Position numbers and translations under genes: made by a program. The notes beneath the pieces were generated by a model that searched no databases, had not been told where the DNA came from, and saw only the letters and a program-made list of their open reading frames with translations. Positions 8,450 to 17,628 of a DNA stretch of 35,667 nucleotides are shown piece by piece (position 1 is the first letter of the stretch; each line of letters begins with the position of its first letter). The stretch comes from DATMGU01 sp035555315 (GTDB lineage: Bacteria > Pseudomonadota > Alphaproteobacteria > ATCC43930 > CGMCC-115725): positions 1 to 35,667 of the forward strand of contig DATMGU010000077.1 in assembly GCA_035555315.1 (NCBI GenBank), read 5' to 3'.

Positions 8450-8624
8450 GATGATGTCGAAGCGCCGGGTCAGCTGCTTACCCTCTTTTTTGCCGTCGAC
8501 CCTACGCGCATGTTGGTTTGATCCGTTCGCGAACCTCGAAAGTGTACCGGAACGCCGACGCTCTCGAAACCAGGTTAGGGGCCATCGCGATGTGTTGCCG
8601 TCTTCGGTGTTGAGCCGCCGTGCG

Positions 8625-11600
8625 TCACATCTGGCCGACAAGCTCCGGCGCGGGCTCCGCCTCGTGCTCATGCGCCACATGCTTCGCCGCGACCACCAGG
8701 TAGACCGCCGGCAGCACGAAGAGGGTGAACAGCGTGCCGATCGACAGGCCGGTCGCGATCACCAGGCCCATGTTGAAGCGTGAGGCCGCACCGGCGCCCG
8801 AGGCCAGGATCAGCGGCACGACGCCCAGCACCATGGCCGCCGTGGTCATCAAGATCGGCCGCAAGCGGATGCCGGCGGCGGCCACGATGGCCTCGCGCTT
8901 GGTCTTGCCGGCCTGCTGCTGCTCGTTGGCGACCTCGACCATCAGAATGCCGTGCTTGCTGATCAGTCCCATCAGGGTCACCAGCCCGACCTCGGTATAG
9001 ATGTTGATCGAGGCGCCGCCGATGCCGAGGCTGATGAACACCAGCGCCCCGGCCAGCGACATCGGCACCGAGATCAGGATGATCAGCGGGTCGCGGAAGC
9101 TTTCGAACAAGGCCGCCAAGGCCAGGAAGATGATGATCAGGGCGAAAGCGAAGATGGTGACGAAGCCGCTCGATTCCTGGACGAATTGGCGCAGCTGCCC
9201 GCCGTAATCCACCGATACGTTGGACGGCAGCGTCGCCGTCGCGAGCGCCTGCAGGGTTTTCAACGCATCGGCCTGGGCCACACCCGGTGCCGTCACCCCG
9301 GCGATCGTCGCCGAGTTGATCTGCTGAAAATGGTTCAGCGTTTCCGGCACGGTCGTCCGGTGCGCCGTGGCGATCGATGACAGCGGGATGGGCACGTTAT
9401 TCACCGTCGCGATCTGATAGTTCATCACCTGGTCCATGGTCAGGCGGGAGCGCTGCTCGACCTGGGGGATGACCTTGTACGAGCGGGACGACAGGCTGAA
9501 ATAATTGACATAGCCGCCGCCCAGCAGACCGCTTAGCGCGGTGCCCACCTGGTTCATGTTGAGGCCCAGCTGCGCCGCCTTGTCCCGGTCGATCTCGATG
9601 TCCTGGGACGACAGATCGAATTTCATGTCGCTGTCGAGGAAGATGAACTGCCCGGTCTTGAGGGCGGCCGCGAGAAACGCCTGGGCCTGCGGGAAGAGCT
9701 GCTCCACCGGCTCGGTCGATTTCAGGACGAATTGAATCGGCAGGCCCTGCGCGCCGGGCAGGGCGGGCGGTTGGAAGGCCACGATCCGCTGCCCCGCCAC
9801 CGTGGCGAACTGCGCCTGCAAGGCGCGCTGGATGGTCGTGGCGTTGCGGTTGCGCTTGTCCCAGGGCGTCAGGGTGATGCCGGCGATCGATTGCGACGGG
9901 CTCTCGACCTGGAAGCTGTGCTGGGCTTCGGGCAGCGGCTGCATGATGCCCTGCACCTGCTGCCCGAACATCTGCTTTTGCTGCAGGGTGGCGTCGGGTG
10001 CCGAGGTCGGCTGCAGGATGATGACGCCCTGATCCTCCTGCGGCGCGAGTTCGCTATCGGCGCTGGTGTAGAGGAAATACAGGCTGCCCAGCACCAAGGC
10101 GGTGAACACCAGCGTCACCGGCACCGTGTCGAGGCTGCCGCGCAGCGCCCGCTCGTAGCCGCGTCGCAAGCCGCCGAACACCCGATCGAGCCAGGTCACC
10201 AGCCGGTCTTGCCAGCCGCGCCCCTCGACCTGGTGGGGCTTCAGGAATACCGAACACATCATAGGCGACAAAGTGAGGGCGACGATCGCCGAGATCGTGA
10301 CGGCGCCGACCAGGGTGAAGGCGAATTCGGTGAACAGCGCGCCGGTCAGCCCGCTCTGAAAGCCGATCGGCACATAGACCGCGACCAGGACGACGGTCAT
10401 GGCGATGATCGGATTGGCCAATTCTCGGGCCGCCTGGAGGGCGGCCGCCATGGGCGTCTTGCCCTCCTCCAGATGGCGGTTGACGCTTTCGACGACGATG
10501 ATCGCATCGTCGACCACCAGCCCGATCGCCAGCACGAGGGAGAGCAGGGTCAGCAGATTCACGGAGAAACCGAAGATCAGCATCATCGCGAAGGTGCCGA
10601 CCAGCGAGAGCGGGATCGCCACGACCGGAATGAACACCGAGCGCGGCGAGCCCAGGAACGCGAAGACCACCAGGGTGACGATCGCCAGGGCCTCCACCAG
10701 GGTCGTGCCGACCTCCTGGATCGAACTGTTCACGAAATCGGTCGAATCATAGATCACGGCGCTGGTGAGCCCGGAAGGCAATTGCGCCTGGATGTCTGGC
10801 AAGACCGCCTTCACCCCGCTGATAACGTTCAGCAGATTGGCCGACGGCACGGTCTGGATGCCGATATAGACGCCCGGCTTGCCGTCGAACGACACGCCTG
10901 AATCGTAGCTATCGGCGCCGAGCGTCACATTGGCCACGTCGCCCAGCCGGATGATGCCGCCATTGACCTGCTTGACCACCAGGTTGCGGAACTCGGCGAC
11001 GCTATGCAGGTTGGTCGACGCCGTGAGGTTGAGCTGGACCATCTGGCCCTTGGTCGTCCCGATACCGGCGATGTAGTCGTTGTTGGTCAGCGCCGTCGAA
11101 ACGTCGCTCGCGGTCAGGCCATAGGCCGCGAGCTTTTGCGGATCGAGCCAGGCGCGCAGGGCGAAGTTCTGGCCGCCGAGCAGTTCCGCCGTCTGGACGC
11201 CCTCGATCGCCTGCAGGCGGGGCTGGACGTTGCGCACCAGATAGTCGGTGATCTGGTTGGCCGACAGCACGTCGCTGGCGAAGCCGATGATCGCCGCGTC
11301 GAGCGACTGGCCGACCTTGACCGACATGACCGGCTGCTGCACGGCGCTCGGCAGTTGGTTCAGCACCGAGTTGATCTTGGCGTTGACCTCGGTCATGGCC
11401 CGGTTGGAATCGTAATTCAGCAGCAGATTCAGGGTGATGGTGCTGGTGCCCTGCTGGCTGACCGAGGTCATGTAGTCGATGCCGTTCGCCTGGGCGATGG
11501 CATTCTCCAGCGGTGTCGTGACGAACCCGGCCACGGTGTTGGCGTCGGCACCGTAATAGGTCGTGGAAACCGTGATCACGGCGTTCTCGGTCTTCGGGTA

Positions 11601-11708
11601 TTCCAGGATCGGCAGGGACGAGAAGGCGCGCAGGCCGACCACCAGGATCATCAGGCTGACGACGCAGGCCAGCACCGGCCGGCGCACGAAGATATCGGTG
11701 AATTTCAT
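8625..11708 (-). CDS. RND multidrug efflux pump, inner-membrane permease (HAE1/AcrB family)
   Basis: A 1027-residue proton-driven drug exporter of AcrB type, full length for the family. The N terminus MKFTDIFVRRPVLACVVS is characteristic. Transmembrane helix 4 carries the paired aspartates of the proton relay (GLVVDDAIIVVESVNRHLEE, about residue 405), and the matching lysine is in GLISKHGILMVEVANEQ (about residue 935). Two large periplasmic loops separate the two six-helix halves. The ATG at 11708 has AGGA 7 nt upstream, and only 13 nt separate it from the adaptor gene. It is the last gene of the outer-membrane-factor/adaptor/pump operon. Substrates cannot be read from sequence. Confidence 0.95.
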   Translation of the reverse strand: MKFTDIFVRRPVLACVVSLMILVVGLRAFSSLPILEYPKTENAVITVSTTYYGADANTVAGFVTTPLENAIAQANGIDYMTSVSQQGTSTITLNLLLNYDSNRAMTEVNAKINSVLNQLPSAVQQPVMSVKVGQSLDAAIIGFASDVLSANQITDYLVRNVQPRLQAIEGVQTAELLGGQNFALRAWLDPQKLAAYGLTASDVSTALTNNDYIAGIGTTKGQMVQLNLTASTNLHSVAEFRNLVVKQVNGGIIRLGDVANVTLGADSYDSGVSFDGKPGVYIGIQTVPSANLLNVISGVKAVLPDIQAQLPSGLTSAVIYDSTDFVNSSIQEVGTTLVEALAIVTLVVFAFLGSPRSVFIPVVAIPLSLVGTFAMMLIFGFSVNLLTLLSLVLAIGLVVDDAIIVVESVNRHLEEGKTPMAAALQAARELANPIIAMTVVLVAVYVPIGFQSGLTGALFTEFAFTLVGAVTISAIVALTLSPMMCSVFLKPHQVEGRGWQDRLVTWLDRVFGGLRRGYERALRGSLDTVPVTLVFTALVLGSLYFLYTSADSELAPQEDQGVIILQPTSAPDATLQQKQMFGQQVQGIMQPLPEAQHSFQVESPSQSIAGITLTPWDKRNRNATTIQRALQAQFATVAGQRIVAFQPPALPGAQGLPIQFVLKSTEPVEQLFPQAQAFLAAALKTGQFIFLDSDMKFDLSSQDIEIDRDKAAQLGLNMNQVGTALSGLLGGGYVNYFSLSSRSYKVIPQVEQRSRLTMDQVMNYQIATVNNVPIPLSSIATAHRTTVPETLNHFQQINSATIAGVTAPGVAQADALKTLQALATATLPSNVSVDYGGQLRQFVQESSGFVTIFAFALIIIFLALAALFESFRDPLIILISVPMSLAGALVFISLGIGGASINIYTEVGLVTLMGLISKHGILMVEVANEQQQAGKTKREAIVAAAGIRLRPILMTTAAMVLGVVPLILASGAGAASRFNMGLVIATGLSIGTLFTLFVLPAVYLVVAAKHVAHEHEAEPAPELVGQM

Positions 11709-11721
11709 GATCCGGTCCTGC

Positions 11722-12912
11722 CTATTGGTCGATCGGTGCCGGGTTGGCGTCGTTCGTCGGCTGGACTTTGTCGTCGACCAGGACGGCGACGTCGTTGCGC
11801 AGCTTGATCTGGCCGGCGGTCACCACCGTGTCGCCCTCCGCGATGCCTTTCAGGATCGCCACCTGATCGCCCCGGGCGGCGCCGGTCGTGACGAATTGCT
11901 GCTTGGCGATCAGCTTCGGCTTGCCGCCTGCGTCGACGCCGTCCGGGCGCAGCAGATAGACCAGGCTGCCATAGGGGTTGTAGCTGACCGCGCTCTGCGG
12001 GATCGTGATCAGCTTTTGCGGCGCGCCGGAGGCGACGGTGGCCGTCGCGTACATGCCGGGCAACAGCGCGTGGTCGGGGTTTTTCAGCGTGGCCCGGATC
12101 TGCACCATGCGGCTGCTGCTATCGGCTTGGGCGTTGATGGCGGTGACTTCGCCGGGAAAGCTTTGGCCGGACAGCCCATCGGCGCGGACGGTTACGGGGC
12201 TGCCGGGGTGGATTTGGCCGAGAGTTTGCTGCGGCACGTAAAAATCGATGTAGATCGGGTCGAGCGATTGCAGCGTCACGATCTTGGTCCCGGCGCTGAG
12301 GTACTGGCCGAGATCGACTTGACGCAGGCCGAGCTTGCCGGCGAACGGCGCACGCACGAATTTCTCGGCCATCACGGCCTGCTGGGCGGCGACCTGCGCC
12401 CGGGCGCTTCTGAGGGTGCCGGCATCCGTGTCGACGGTCGCCTGCGACACGCCCTGAGCGCTGAGCTGCTTCAGGTCGCGCTGATAGGTGATGTTGTCGA
12501 GGTCGGCGGTCGCCTGAAGCTGTTGCAGCTTGGCGTCGTCGTCGTTCGGCCGCAGACGCAGCAGCAGGGTCCCGGCCGCCACCTCGTCGCCTGACTCGAA
12601 ATGCAATTCGTCGACGATGCCGCTGACCTCCGCCGAGAGGTCGGCGCCGTTTATCGCGCGCAGCGTCCCCGTCGCATTCAGTTGCGGCTGCCAGTCCCGC
12701 AGGCTCGCCTTGGCGGTCGCCACCGTGGGCAGCTGCGCGATGATGCTGGCGGAAACCTGCTTCAGGATGCCGCTCTTGAAGCGATGCATCGCGATCAGCC
12801 CACCGCCCACCAGCCCGACCAGCGCCAGGACGAGGATCAGGCGCAGCCAAACGCGCGGGCGTCTGGGGTGGGGCGCTTCGCGGTTGGCGGTGAGGGAGGT
12901 CGCAGCGTTCAT
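11722..12912 (-). CDS. RND efflux periplasmic adaptor (membrane fusion protein)
   Basis: A 396-residue adaptor linking the inner-membrane pump to the outer-membrane channel. One N-terminal membrane anchor (about residues 24-42, LRLILVLALVGLVGGGLIAM) is followed by a lipoyl/barrel-sandwich half (GTLRAINGADLSAEVSGIVD), a coiled-coil hairpin (KLQQLQATADLDNITYQRDL onward), the second lipoyl half (VRAPFAGKLGLRQVDLGQYL) and beta-barrel and membrane-proximal domains. The ATG at 12912 overlaps the outer-membrane-factor stop as ATGA, showing coupled translation. The open frame upstream of it is the antisense of nothing functional and is ignored. Confidence 0.93.
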   Translation of the reverse strand: MNAATSLTANREAPHPRRPRVWLRLILVLALVGLVGGGLIAMHRFKSGILKQVSASIIAQLPTVATAKASLRDWQPQLNATGTLRAINGADLSAEVSGIVDELHFESGDEVAAGTLLLRLRPNDDDAKLQQLQATADLDNITYQRDLKQLSAQGVSQATVDTDAGTLRSARAQVAAQQAVMAEKFVRAPFAGKLGLRQVDLGQYLSAGTKIVTLQSLDPIYIDFYVPQQTLGQIHPGSPVTVRADGLSGQSFPGEVTAINAQADSSSRMVQIRATLKNPDHALLPGMYATATVASGAPQKLITIPQSAVSYNPYGSLVYLLRPDGVDAGGKPKLIAKQQFVTTGAARGDQVAILKGIAEGDTVVTAGQIKLRNDVAVLVDDKVQPTNDANPAPIDQ

Positions 12913-14459
12913 TTCAGGATTCCACAGCAAGTGGCGACCGTCTGGTCGACATCGGTTCGGTTCCACCAGCCGCCGCCGAGCGCTTGGTATAGCGCCACCG
13001 TATCGGTGAAGCGGGCAGCCTGCGCGCTGACCAGGGAGAGGCGCGCGTTCTGGTAAGTCTGTTCGGCCTGCAGCACGGAGACATAGGTGACGCTGCCCGC
13101 CTGGTACTGGGCGCGGGACACCTGAAGGCTGGCCAAGGCGGTCTGCTCGTAATCGAGATCGGCGCGCAGGGTTTCGGCATCCCGCTGCAGGGCGACGATG
13201 GCGTTCGCGACGTTCTGGAACGCCGAGTTCACCGTGCTGCTGTATTGGGCGGCGGCGACTTGCAAGGCGGCTACGGCCGAGCGGCGCTTGTGAAGCAGGG
13301 TACCGCCCTCGAAGATCGGCTGGGTCAGCGTATTGGCCAGGCTCCAGACCACGCCGCCGGGTGAGAACAGATTGCCGAGATTCGCGGCGTCGCGCCCATA
13401 GCTCGCGGTCAGCGTAACCTGGGGCAGCATGTTGGATATCGCGACGCCGACGGCGGCGGTGGCGGAATGCAGCAGCGCCTCATAGGCCTTGATATCCGGT
13501 CGCTGCTCGACGAGCTGCGACGGGATCGATACCGGCAGATCGTCGGGTAGCTGTAGGGCCGCGAGATCGAGCGTCGGGCCGGCGAACTGGCTGGGTGTCA
13601 CACCCAGATAGACCGCGAGCTGATTGCGCTCCTGCTCCAGCTGCTTCTGCAAGGGCGGCAGCGTCGCCACGGCGGAGGCGAGGTTGGCTTGCTGCGACAG
13701 CACATCCGCCCGGCTGACCCCACCCAGCGCGAAGCGACGCTGTGTCACGTCCAGTTCCTCGCGATAGAGCCGGATGATTTCCTGGGTGGCGTCGATTTGC
13801 GCTTGGATCGAGGCCTCGGTCAGCGCCGCGGTCACGACATTCGCGGTCAGGCTGAGATAGGCGGCCTCCAGCTCGTATTGTTGGTAATCCGCCTGGGCGC
13901 CCAACTCCTCGACCTGTCGGCTGATGCCACCGAACACGTCGAAGGTATAGGAGAGGCTCGCCGAGGCGTCGTAGCTGCTGGACAGGTATTTGGTGCCGGC
14001 AAGCGAGGCTTTCTGCCGGGTGCGCGAGGCCGAGGCGCTGATCGACGGGAAAAACGCCCCTTCCTCGGCCCGCATGGTCTCCTTCGCCTCCAGCAGCGTC
14101 GCTTGGGCGGCGGCCAGATCGGGATTGGCCTTCAAAGCTTGGGTGACCAGCGCCTCGATGCGGGGGGACCGGAAGAGGGTCCACCAGTCGCCGGGAATGT
14201 CGCGGCCGACGCCCAGATGCTGGGCGGTACCGCCCGTGGTCTCGGATGCCACGGTCACCGCCGGGGTCGGTCCGGCTGTGACGCGGTCGACCGGCGGGGA
14301 CGCGGGTTTGGCGAAATCCGGTCCGACGGTGCATCCCCCCAGCAGCATCGACAGGGTCAGCATCGAAAGGGTCGCCACCGCCGGCCAAATCCGCGGCTTG
14401 GGCCGCTGGTGCGGCCGATCCCGTATGTCTGTGTTCAATGCCAAGGTGTTACCGTTCAT
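12909..14459 (-). CDS. RND efflux outer-membrane factor, NodT-family lipoprotein
   Basis: A 516-residue TolC-like outer-membrane channel protein. A hydrophobic stretch ends in the lipobox LLGGC with the lipidated Cys at residue 43, followed by TVGPDFAKP, the conserved beginning of mature NodT/OprM-type proteins. Two repeated OEP domains follow, with long helical stretches such as LAAAQATLLEAKETMRAEEG. The chosen ATG at 14459 has only a weak ribosome site; in-frame ATGs at 14483 and 14495 are possible. It is the first gene of the efflux operon, divergent from a TetR regulator, with a 14-bp palindrome between the two. Confidence 0.92.
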   Translation of the reverse strand: MNGNTLALNTDIRDRPHQRPKPRIWPAVATLSMLTLSMLLGGCTVGPDFAKPASPPVDRVTAGPTPAVTVASETTGGTAQHLGVGRDIPGDWWTLFRSPRIEALVTQALKANPDLAAAQATLLEAKETMRAEEGAFFPSISASASRTRQKASLAGTKYLSSSYDASASLSYTFDVFGGISRQVEELGAQADYQQYELEAAYLSLTANVVTAALTEASIQAQIDATQEIIRLYREELDVTQRRFALGGVSRADVLSQQANLASAVATLPPLQKQLEQERNQLAVYLGVTPSQFAGPTLDLAALQLPDDLPVSIPSQLVEQRPDIKAYEALLHSATAAVGVAISNMLPQVTLTASYGRDAANLGNLFSPGGVVWSLANTLTQPIFEGGTLLHKRRSAVAALQVAAAQYSSTVNSAFQNVANAIVALQRDAETLRADLDYEQTALASLQVSRAQYQAGSVTYVSVLQAEQTYQNARLSLVSAQAARFTDTVALYQALGGGWWNRTDVDQTVATCCGILK

Positions 14460-14487
14460 CGTCGTTGCTAGCCGCGCCCACATTTCT

Positions 14488-14501
14488 AGACTCATGAGTC
14501 T
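14488..14501. promoter_or_regulatory. Perfect palindrome, putative TetR operator
   Basis: AGACTCATGAGTCT is a perfect 14-bp palindrome in the short region between the efflux operon and the divergent TetR gene, beside an AT-rich patch (TGATATATGATAATC) that could hold the promoters. TetR-family repressors usually bind palindromes of this size between their own gene and the target operon. It overlaps the possible upstream starts of both genes, which favours the downstream start choices. Confidence 0.65.
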
Positions 14502-14559
14502 GATATATGATAATCTATACCCATCAGTCCAGTATCTCGACGAGAAAGATGTATCGCGC

Positions 14560-15210
14560 ATGACGCAACCCAGACCCGAGCGAACCCTCGGCCGGCCGAA
14601 AGACCAGGAGAAGCGGACCGCCATCATCGTGGCGGCGCGCGAGCTGTTCATGGAGCGCGGCTATGATGGGGTGACGATGGAAGCGGTGGCGGTCGCGGCC
14701 GGCGTCGCGAAGATGACCGTTTATGGCCATTTCCACGACAAGGACTCGCTGTTCGAGGCGAGCGTCAGAGAGACCACGGATATGGTGATGGCGGGTCTCA
14801 CCGGTCTGCAAGGGGTCGATGGCCAGCTGGAGGCATCGCTCATCGCCTTCGGCCGATCTTTTCTCGGCTTTATGCTCAGTCCGAAGATCGCATCCACCTG
14901 CCATGCCCTGATGGGGGTGCTGGCGAAGAATCCGATCCTGGCCCGCCGGTTCTACGCGGCCGGTCCAGGGCATGTGCGGGAAACCCTGTGCGCCATCATC
15001 GCCGCCGCCGCCGAGCGCGGCGACATCGCAGTGGGGGACGCGGCGCAGGCGGCCGAGGACTTGATCAGTTTGTGGATCGGCGAGATGCCCCTGCATCTCA
15101 CGCTCGGCTTGGTGGATCCGCCGACATCCACGGAGATCGACCACCGGGCACGCCATGGCACGTCGGTGTTTCTGCGCGCGTATCGGCCGGGCAATCCCAT
15201 GGCTTCGTGA
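14560..15210 (+). CDS. TetR/AcrR-family transcriptional repressor
   Basis: A 216-residue regulator. The N-terminal TetR helix-turn-helix is clear: AARELFMERGYDGVTMEAVA, then VAAGVAKMTVYGHFHDKDSL (about residues 20-65). The C-terminal helical domain resembles the AefR/YcdC-like C-terminal domain that binds ligands. The ATG at 14560 (MTQPRPERTLGRPKD) was chosen over an in-frame ATG at 14494 because the latter would lie in the operator palindrome. Its position, divergent from the RND operon, indicates that it represses that operon and perhaps itself (inference). Confidence 0.9.
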   Translation: MTQPRPERTLGRPKDQEKRTAIIVAARELFMERGYDGVTMEAVAVAAGVAKMTVYGHFHDKDSLFEASVRETTDMVMAGLTGLQGVDGQLEASLIAFGRSFLGFMLSPKIASTCHALMGVLAKNPILARRFYAAGPGHVRETLCAIIAAAAERGDIAVGDAAQAAEDLISLWIGEMPLHLTLGLVDPPTSTEIDHRARHGTSVFLRAYRPGNPMAS

Positions 15211-15315
15211 CGATGGCATCTGCGTTTTTTGCCGTTTCGCCGCCGTGCGATTTCCCCTGATACTGCGACCTCGTTCCTCTGGCACTCCCCCCGCGAACCT
15301 GACGAAGGGTCCTCC

Positions 15316-15546
15316 ATGTCCACAGCCGCGCCGACCATCAGCCGTGCCGATTTCGAGGCGTTGCTCGCCCGCAACGGCGCCAAGCCGCTGCCCGAAGACA
15401 TGGACGAGCTCTATGCCGTCTATGCCCAGGTCGAATGGATGAGGGAGGCGGTGCGGCAGCCGGCGCCAGGCGGTGGCTTCGATCGGGAGCCCGCGCATGT
15501 CTTCGACCTGACGCTGCCGATCTATGCATCCCCGGCGCGGGGTTGA
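15316..15546 (+). CDS. Small AtzG-like (DUF4089-type) amidase partner
   Basis: A 76-residue protein placed 4 nt before an amidase gene. It has an acidic, helical body (PEDMDELYAVYAQVEWMREA) and ends with EPAHVFDLTLPIY, resembling the EPAxVF tail of the DUF4089/AtzG family. AtzG is known to form a complex with the amidase AtzE, the 1-carboxybiuret hydrolase, in a GatC/GatA-like way. By analogy this one may stabilise the following amidase. The ATG at 15316 is preceded by AAGGG at a suitable distance. Similarity to AtzG is at pattern level only. Confidence 0.7.
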   Translation: MSTAAPTISRADFEALLARNGAKPLPEDMDELYAVYAQVEWMREAVRQPAPGGGFDREPAHVFDLTLPIYASPARG

Positions 15547-15550
15547 CGGG

Positions 15551-16948
15551 ATGAGTGCCACGGATCTCCACACTTTGACGATCGCCGAGGCGTCGCGGTC
15601 GTTGCGTGACCGGGTGCTGTCGCCGGTCGATCTGGTCGAGGCGTGCCTTGCCCGGATCGATGCGCTGAACGACCGGTTGCACGCCTATCTGGTGGTGACC
15701 GCCGACCAGGCCCGAAGCGAGGCGAAAGCCGCCGAGGCCGAGATCGCCGCCGGGAAGTATCGCGGCCCGCTGCACGGCATTCCGATCGGCCTCAAGGACA
15801 TCTTCGATACCGCCGGCATCCGCACGACGGGCAATTCCCGGCTGCTCGAACACCGGGTACCCCGCAAGGACGCCGAGTCCGTCGCCCGATTGAAGGCGGC
15901 CGGTGCCATCGTGCTGGGCAAGCTCGCGACCCATGAATTCGCCATCGGCGGGCCGTCCTTCGACCTGTTCGCGCCGCCGGCCGATAATCCCTGGAAATCC
16001 GGTCATTTCACCGGCGGTTCGTCGAGCGGCTCGGGTGCCGCCGTCGCCGCCGGTCTGTGCATCGCGGCGACCGGCAGCGATACCGGCGGCTCGATCCGCC
16101 TGCCGGCCTCCTATTGCGGGCTGGCGGGGCTGAAGCCGACCTATGGCCGGGTCAGCCGGATGGGTGTGCTGCCGCTATCGCAGAGCTTCGACCATGTCGG
16201 CCCGATGGCCTGGACCTCGGAGGATTGCGCCCATCTGATGCAGGTCCTGGCGGGCTACGACCCGGCCGACCCGGCCTCGGCCGATCGTCCGGTGCCGAAT
16301 TTCGCCGCCGCCCTGGGCAGCGATCTCAAGGGCAAGCGCCTCGGTATCGTGCGGCATTTCTATACGGTCGAGAACGAGGCCCAGCCGGCGGTGATCGCGG
16401 CACTCGACGAGGCCTACGCGGTGCTGCGCGGCCTGGGCGCCGAACTGGTCGAGGTCGAGCTGCCGTCGTTGCGCGCCTTCACCGCCTGCGGCAGCCTGCT
16501 CTACACCGCCGATGCCTATGCGATCCACGAGCGGGATCTGGCGGCGACCCCGCATCTCTATGGCAAGCGGGCACGGCTGCGCATGACGGTCGGCGCCATG
16601 ATCACCGCGGCGGATTACCATCACGCCCTGCACCGTCGGCGGGAACTTACCCAGGCGGTGCTGGCGGCCATGGCGGGCGTCGATGCGCTGCTGACCGCGA
16701 CGACGATGAACACGGCTCCGCGCTTCGAGGATGTGCGGACCTACGGGCTGCTGGAAAAGCCCGGCGCCACGCTGCCGTTCAACGTCACCGGTCAGCCGGC
16801 CTTGAGCGTGTGTTGCGGCTTCGACGCGGCAGGCCTGCCGATCGCCCTGCAGATCGTCGGCCGGCCGTTCGATGACGATCTGGTGCTGGGCGTCGGGCAC
16901 GCCTACGAGCGGGCGACCGCTTGGCGGGAGCGGCGGCCGGCGGTGTGA
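15551..16948 (+). CDS. Amidase (amidase-signature family), paired with an AtzG-like protein
   Basis: A 465-residue amidase of full family length. The catalytic triad is Lys82 (GIPIGLKDIFDT), Ser157 (GGSSSGSGAAV) and nucleophile Ser181 (GSDTGGSIRLPAS). The sequence resembles GatA/AtzE-type enzymes, but the region around residues 130-150 (EFAIGGPSFDLFAPP) is unlike classical AtzE, so the 1-carboxybiuret substrate should not be assumed. Most likely it releases ammonia from a small amide in the cytosol. The ATG at 15551 is 4 nt after the partner gene's stop, with GACGGG upstream; an in-frame start at 15524 would overlap that gene. A strong hairpin terminator follows. Confidence 0.9.
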   Translation: MSATDLHTLTIAEASRSLRDRVLSPVDLVEACLARIDALNDRLHAYLVVTADQARSEAKAAEAEIAAGKYRGPLHGIPIGLKDIFDTAGIRTTGNSRLLEHRVPRKDAESVARLKAAGAIVLGKLATHEFAIGGPSFDLFAPPADNPWKSGHFTGGSSSGSGAAVAAGLCIAATGSDTGGSIRLPASYCGLAGLKPTYGRVSRMGVLPLSQSFDHVGPMAWTSEDCAHLMQVLAGYDPADPASADRPVPNFAAALGSDLKGKRLGIVRHFYTVENEAQPAVIAALDEAYAVLRGLGAELVEVELPSLRAFTACGSLLYTADAYAIHERDLAATPHLYGKRARLRMTVGAMITAADYHHALHRRRELTQAVLAAMAGVDALLTATTMNTAPRFEDVRTYGLLEKPGATLPFNVTGQPALSVCCGFDAAGLPIALQIVGRPFDDDLVLGVGHAYERATAWRERRPAV

Positions 16949-16964
16949 TTTGGCGCCGTATTTC

Positions 16965-16993
16965 TCCTCTCCGCCCCGTTGGGGCGGAGAGGA
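16965..16993. terminator. Bidirectional hairpin terminator
   Basis: A perfect 13-bp stem (TCCTCTCCGCCCC pairing with GGGGCGGAGAGGA) with a GTT loop sits between two convergent genes, the amidase (ends 16948) and the flavin reductase (ends 17002). A short run of T/A flanks it on each side (TTTCT before, AACTTTAG after), which would suit termination in both directions. The sequence also resembles dispersed GC-rich palindromes common in alphaproteobacterial genomes. Confidence 0.8.
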
Positions 16994-17001
16994 ACTTTAG
17001 G

Positions 17002-17628
17002 TCACCGCGGTCTGTGCATGTCGAAGCGGTTTTCCGGACCGATCTCGGCGTAGGCTGATGGGCCGCCGGCGCGCAGGATGATGTGGGCGCCGAAGGTATC
17101 GAAGATGCCGTCCTTCAGCAGGTGCCGGGCGATGTGCACGGCGATCACCTCGCCCAGTACCAGCCAGGCCTCGGCGGGCGTGCCGGTGTGGCTCTTCAAC
17201 CGCAGGATCTCCGTGACCTTGCATTCGAAGGCGACCGGGCTTTCGGCGACGCGCGGCACGGAGACCAGCCGGGAGGGCAGGGGGGTCAGCCCCGCCAAGG
17301 CGAACTCATCGGTCTCGTAGGGGACGGCGGCGCAGGTCGCATTCATCTGCTCGGCAAGCTCGCGCGTTGCCAGGTTCCACACGAATTCGCTCGTTTCCTG
17401 CACATTGCGCAGGCTGTCTTTGGCACCGGTGCTGGAAAAGCCGATGATCGGCGGGGTGTAGTTGAAGGCGTTGAAGAAGCTGTAGGGGGCGAGGTTCAGG
17501 CCGCCGGCGCTGCCGCGCGTCGATACCCAGCCGATCGGCCGTGGCCCGACGATGGCATTGAACGGGTTGTGCGGCAGGCCGTGGCCTTTTGACGGCTCGT
17601 AGAAATAATCGTCCCGCTGATCGGTCAT
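17002..17628 (-). CDS. Flavin reductase-like FMN-binding protein
   Basis: A 208-residue protein of the flavin reductase/DIM6-NTAB family with an FMN-binding split-barrel fold. Typical segments are NAIVGPRPIGWVSTRG (about residues 24-39), NLAPYSFFNAFNYTPP (45-60), FEWNL-type EFVWNLATREL and, late, FECKVTEILRL and WLVLGEVIAVHI. These proteins bind FMN and either reduce flavin with NAD(P)H or serve partner oxygenases. No partner oxygenase is adjacent. The ATG at 17628 has GGGAC upstream. Monocistronic, converging on the amidase. Confidence 0.85.
   Translation of the reverse strand: MTDQRDDYFYEPSKGHGLPHNPFNAIVGPRPIGWVSTRGSAGGLNLAPYSFFNAFNYTPPIIGFSSTGAKDSLRNVQETSEFVWNLATRELAEQMNATCAAVPYETDEFALAGLTPLPSRLVSVPRVAESPVAFECKVTEILRLKSHTGTPAEAWLVLGEVIAVHIARHLLKDGIFDTFGAHIILRAGGPSAYAEIGPENRFDMHRPR

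Noticed and set aside
9732..10901. 389-codon open frame on the plus strand
   Set aside because: Antisense to the RND pump; low-complexity Arg/Gln/Asp-rich translation without motifs.
13990..14493. Long N-terminal extension of the TetR gene
   Set aside because: It would overlap the outer-membrane-factor gene on the other strand and the operator palindrome; the TetR domain starts after 14560.
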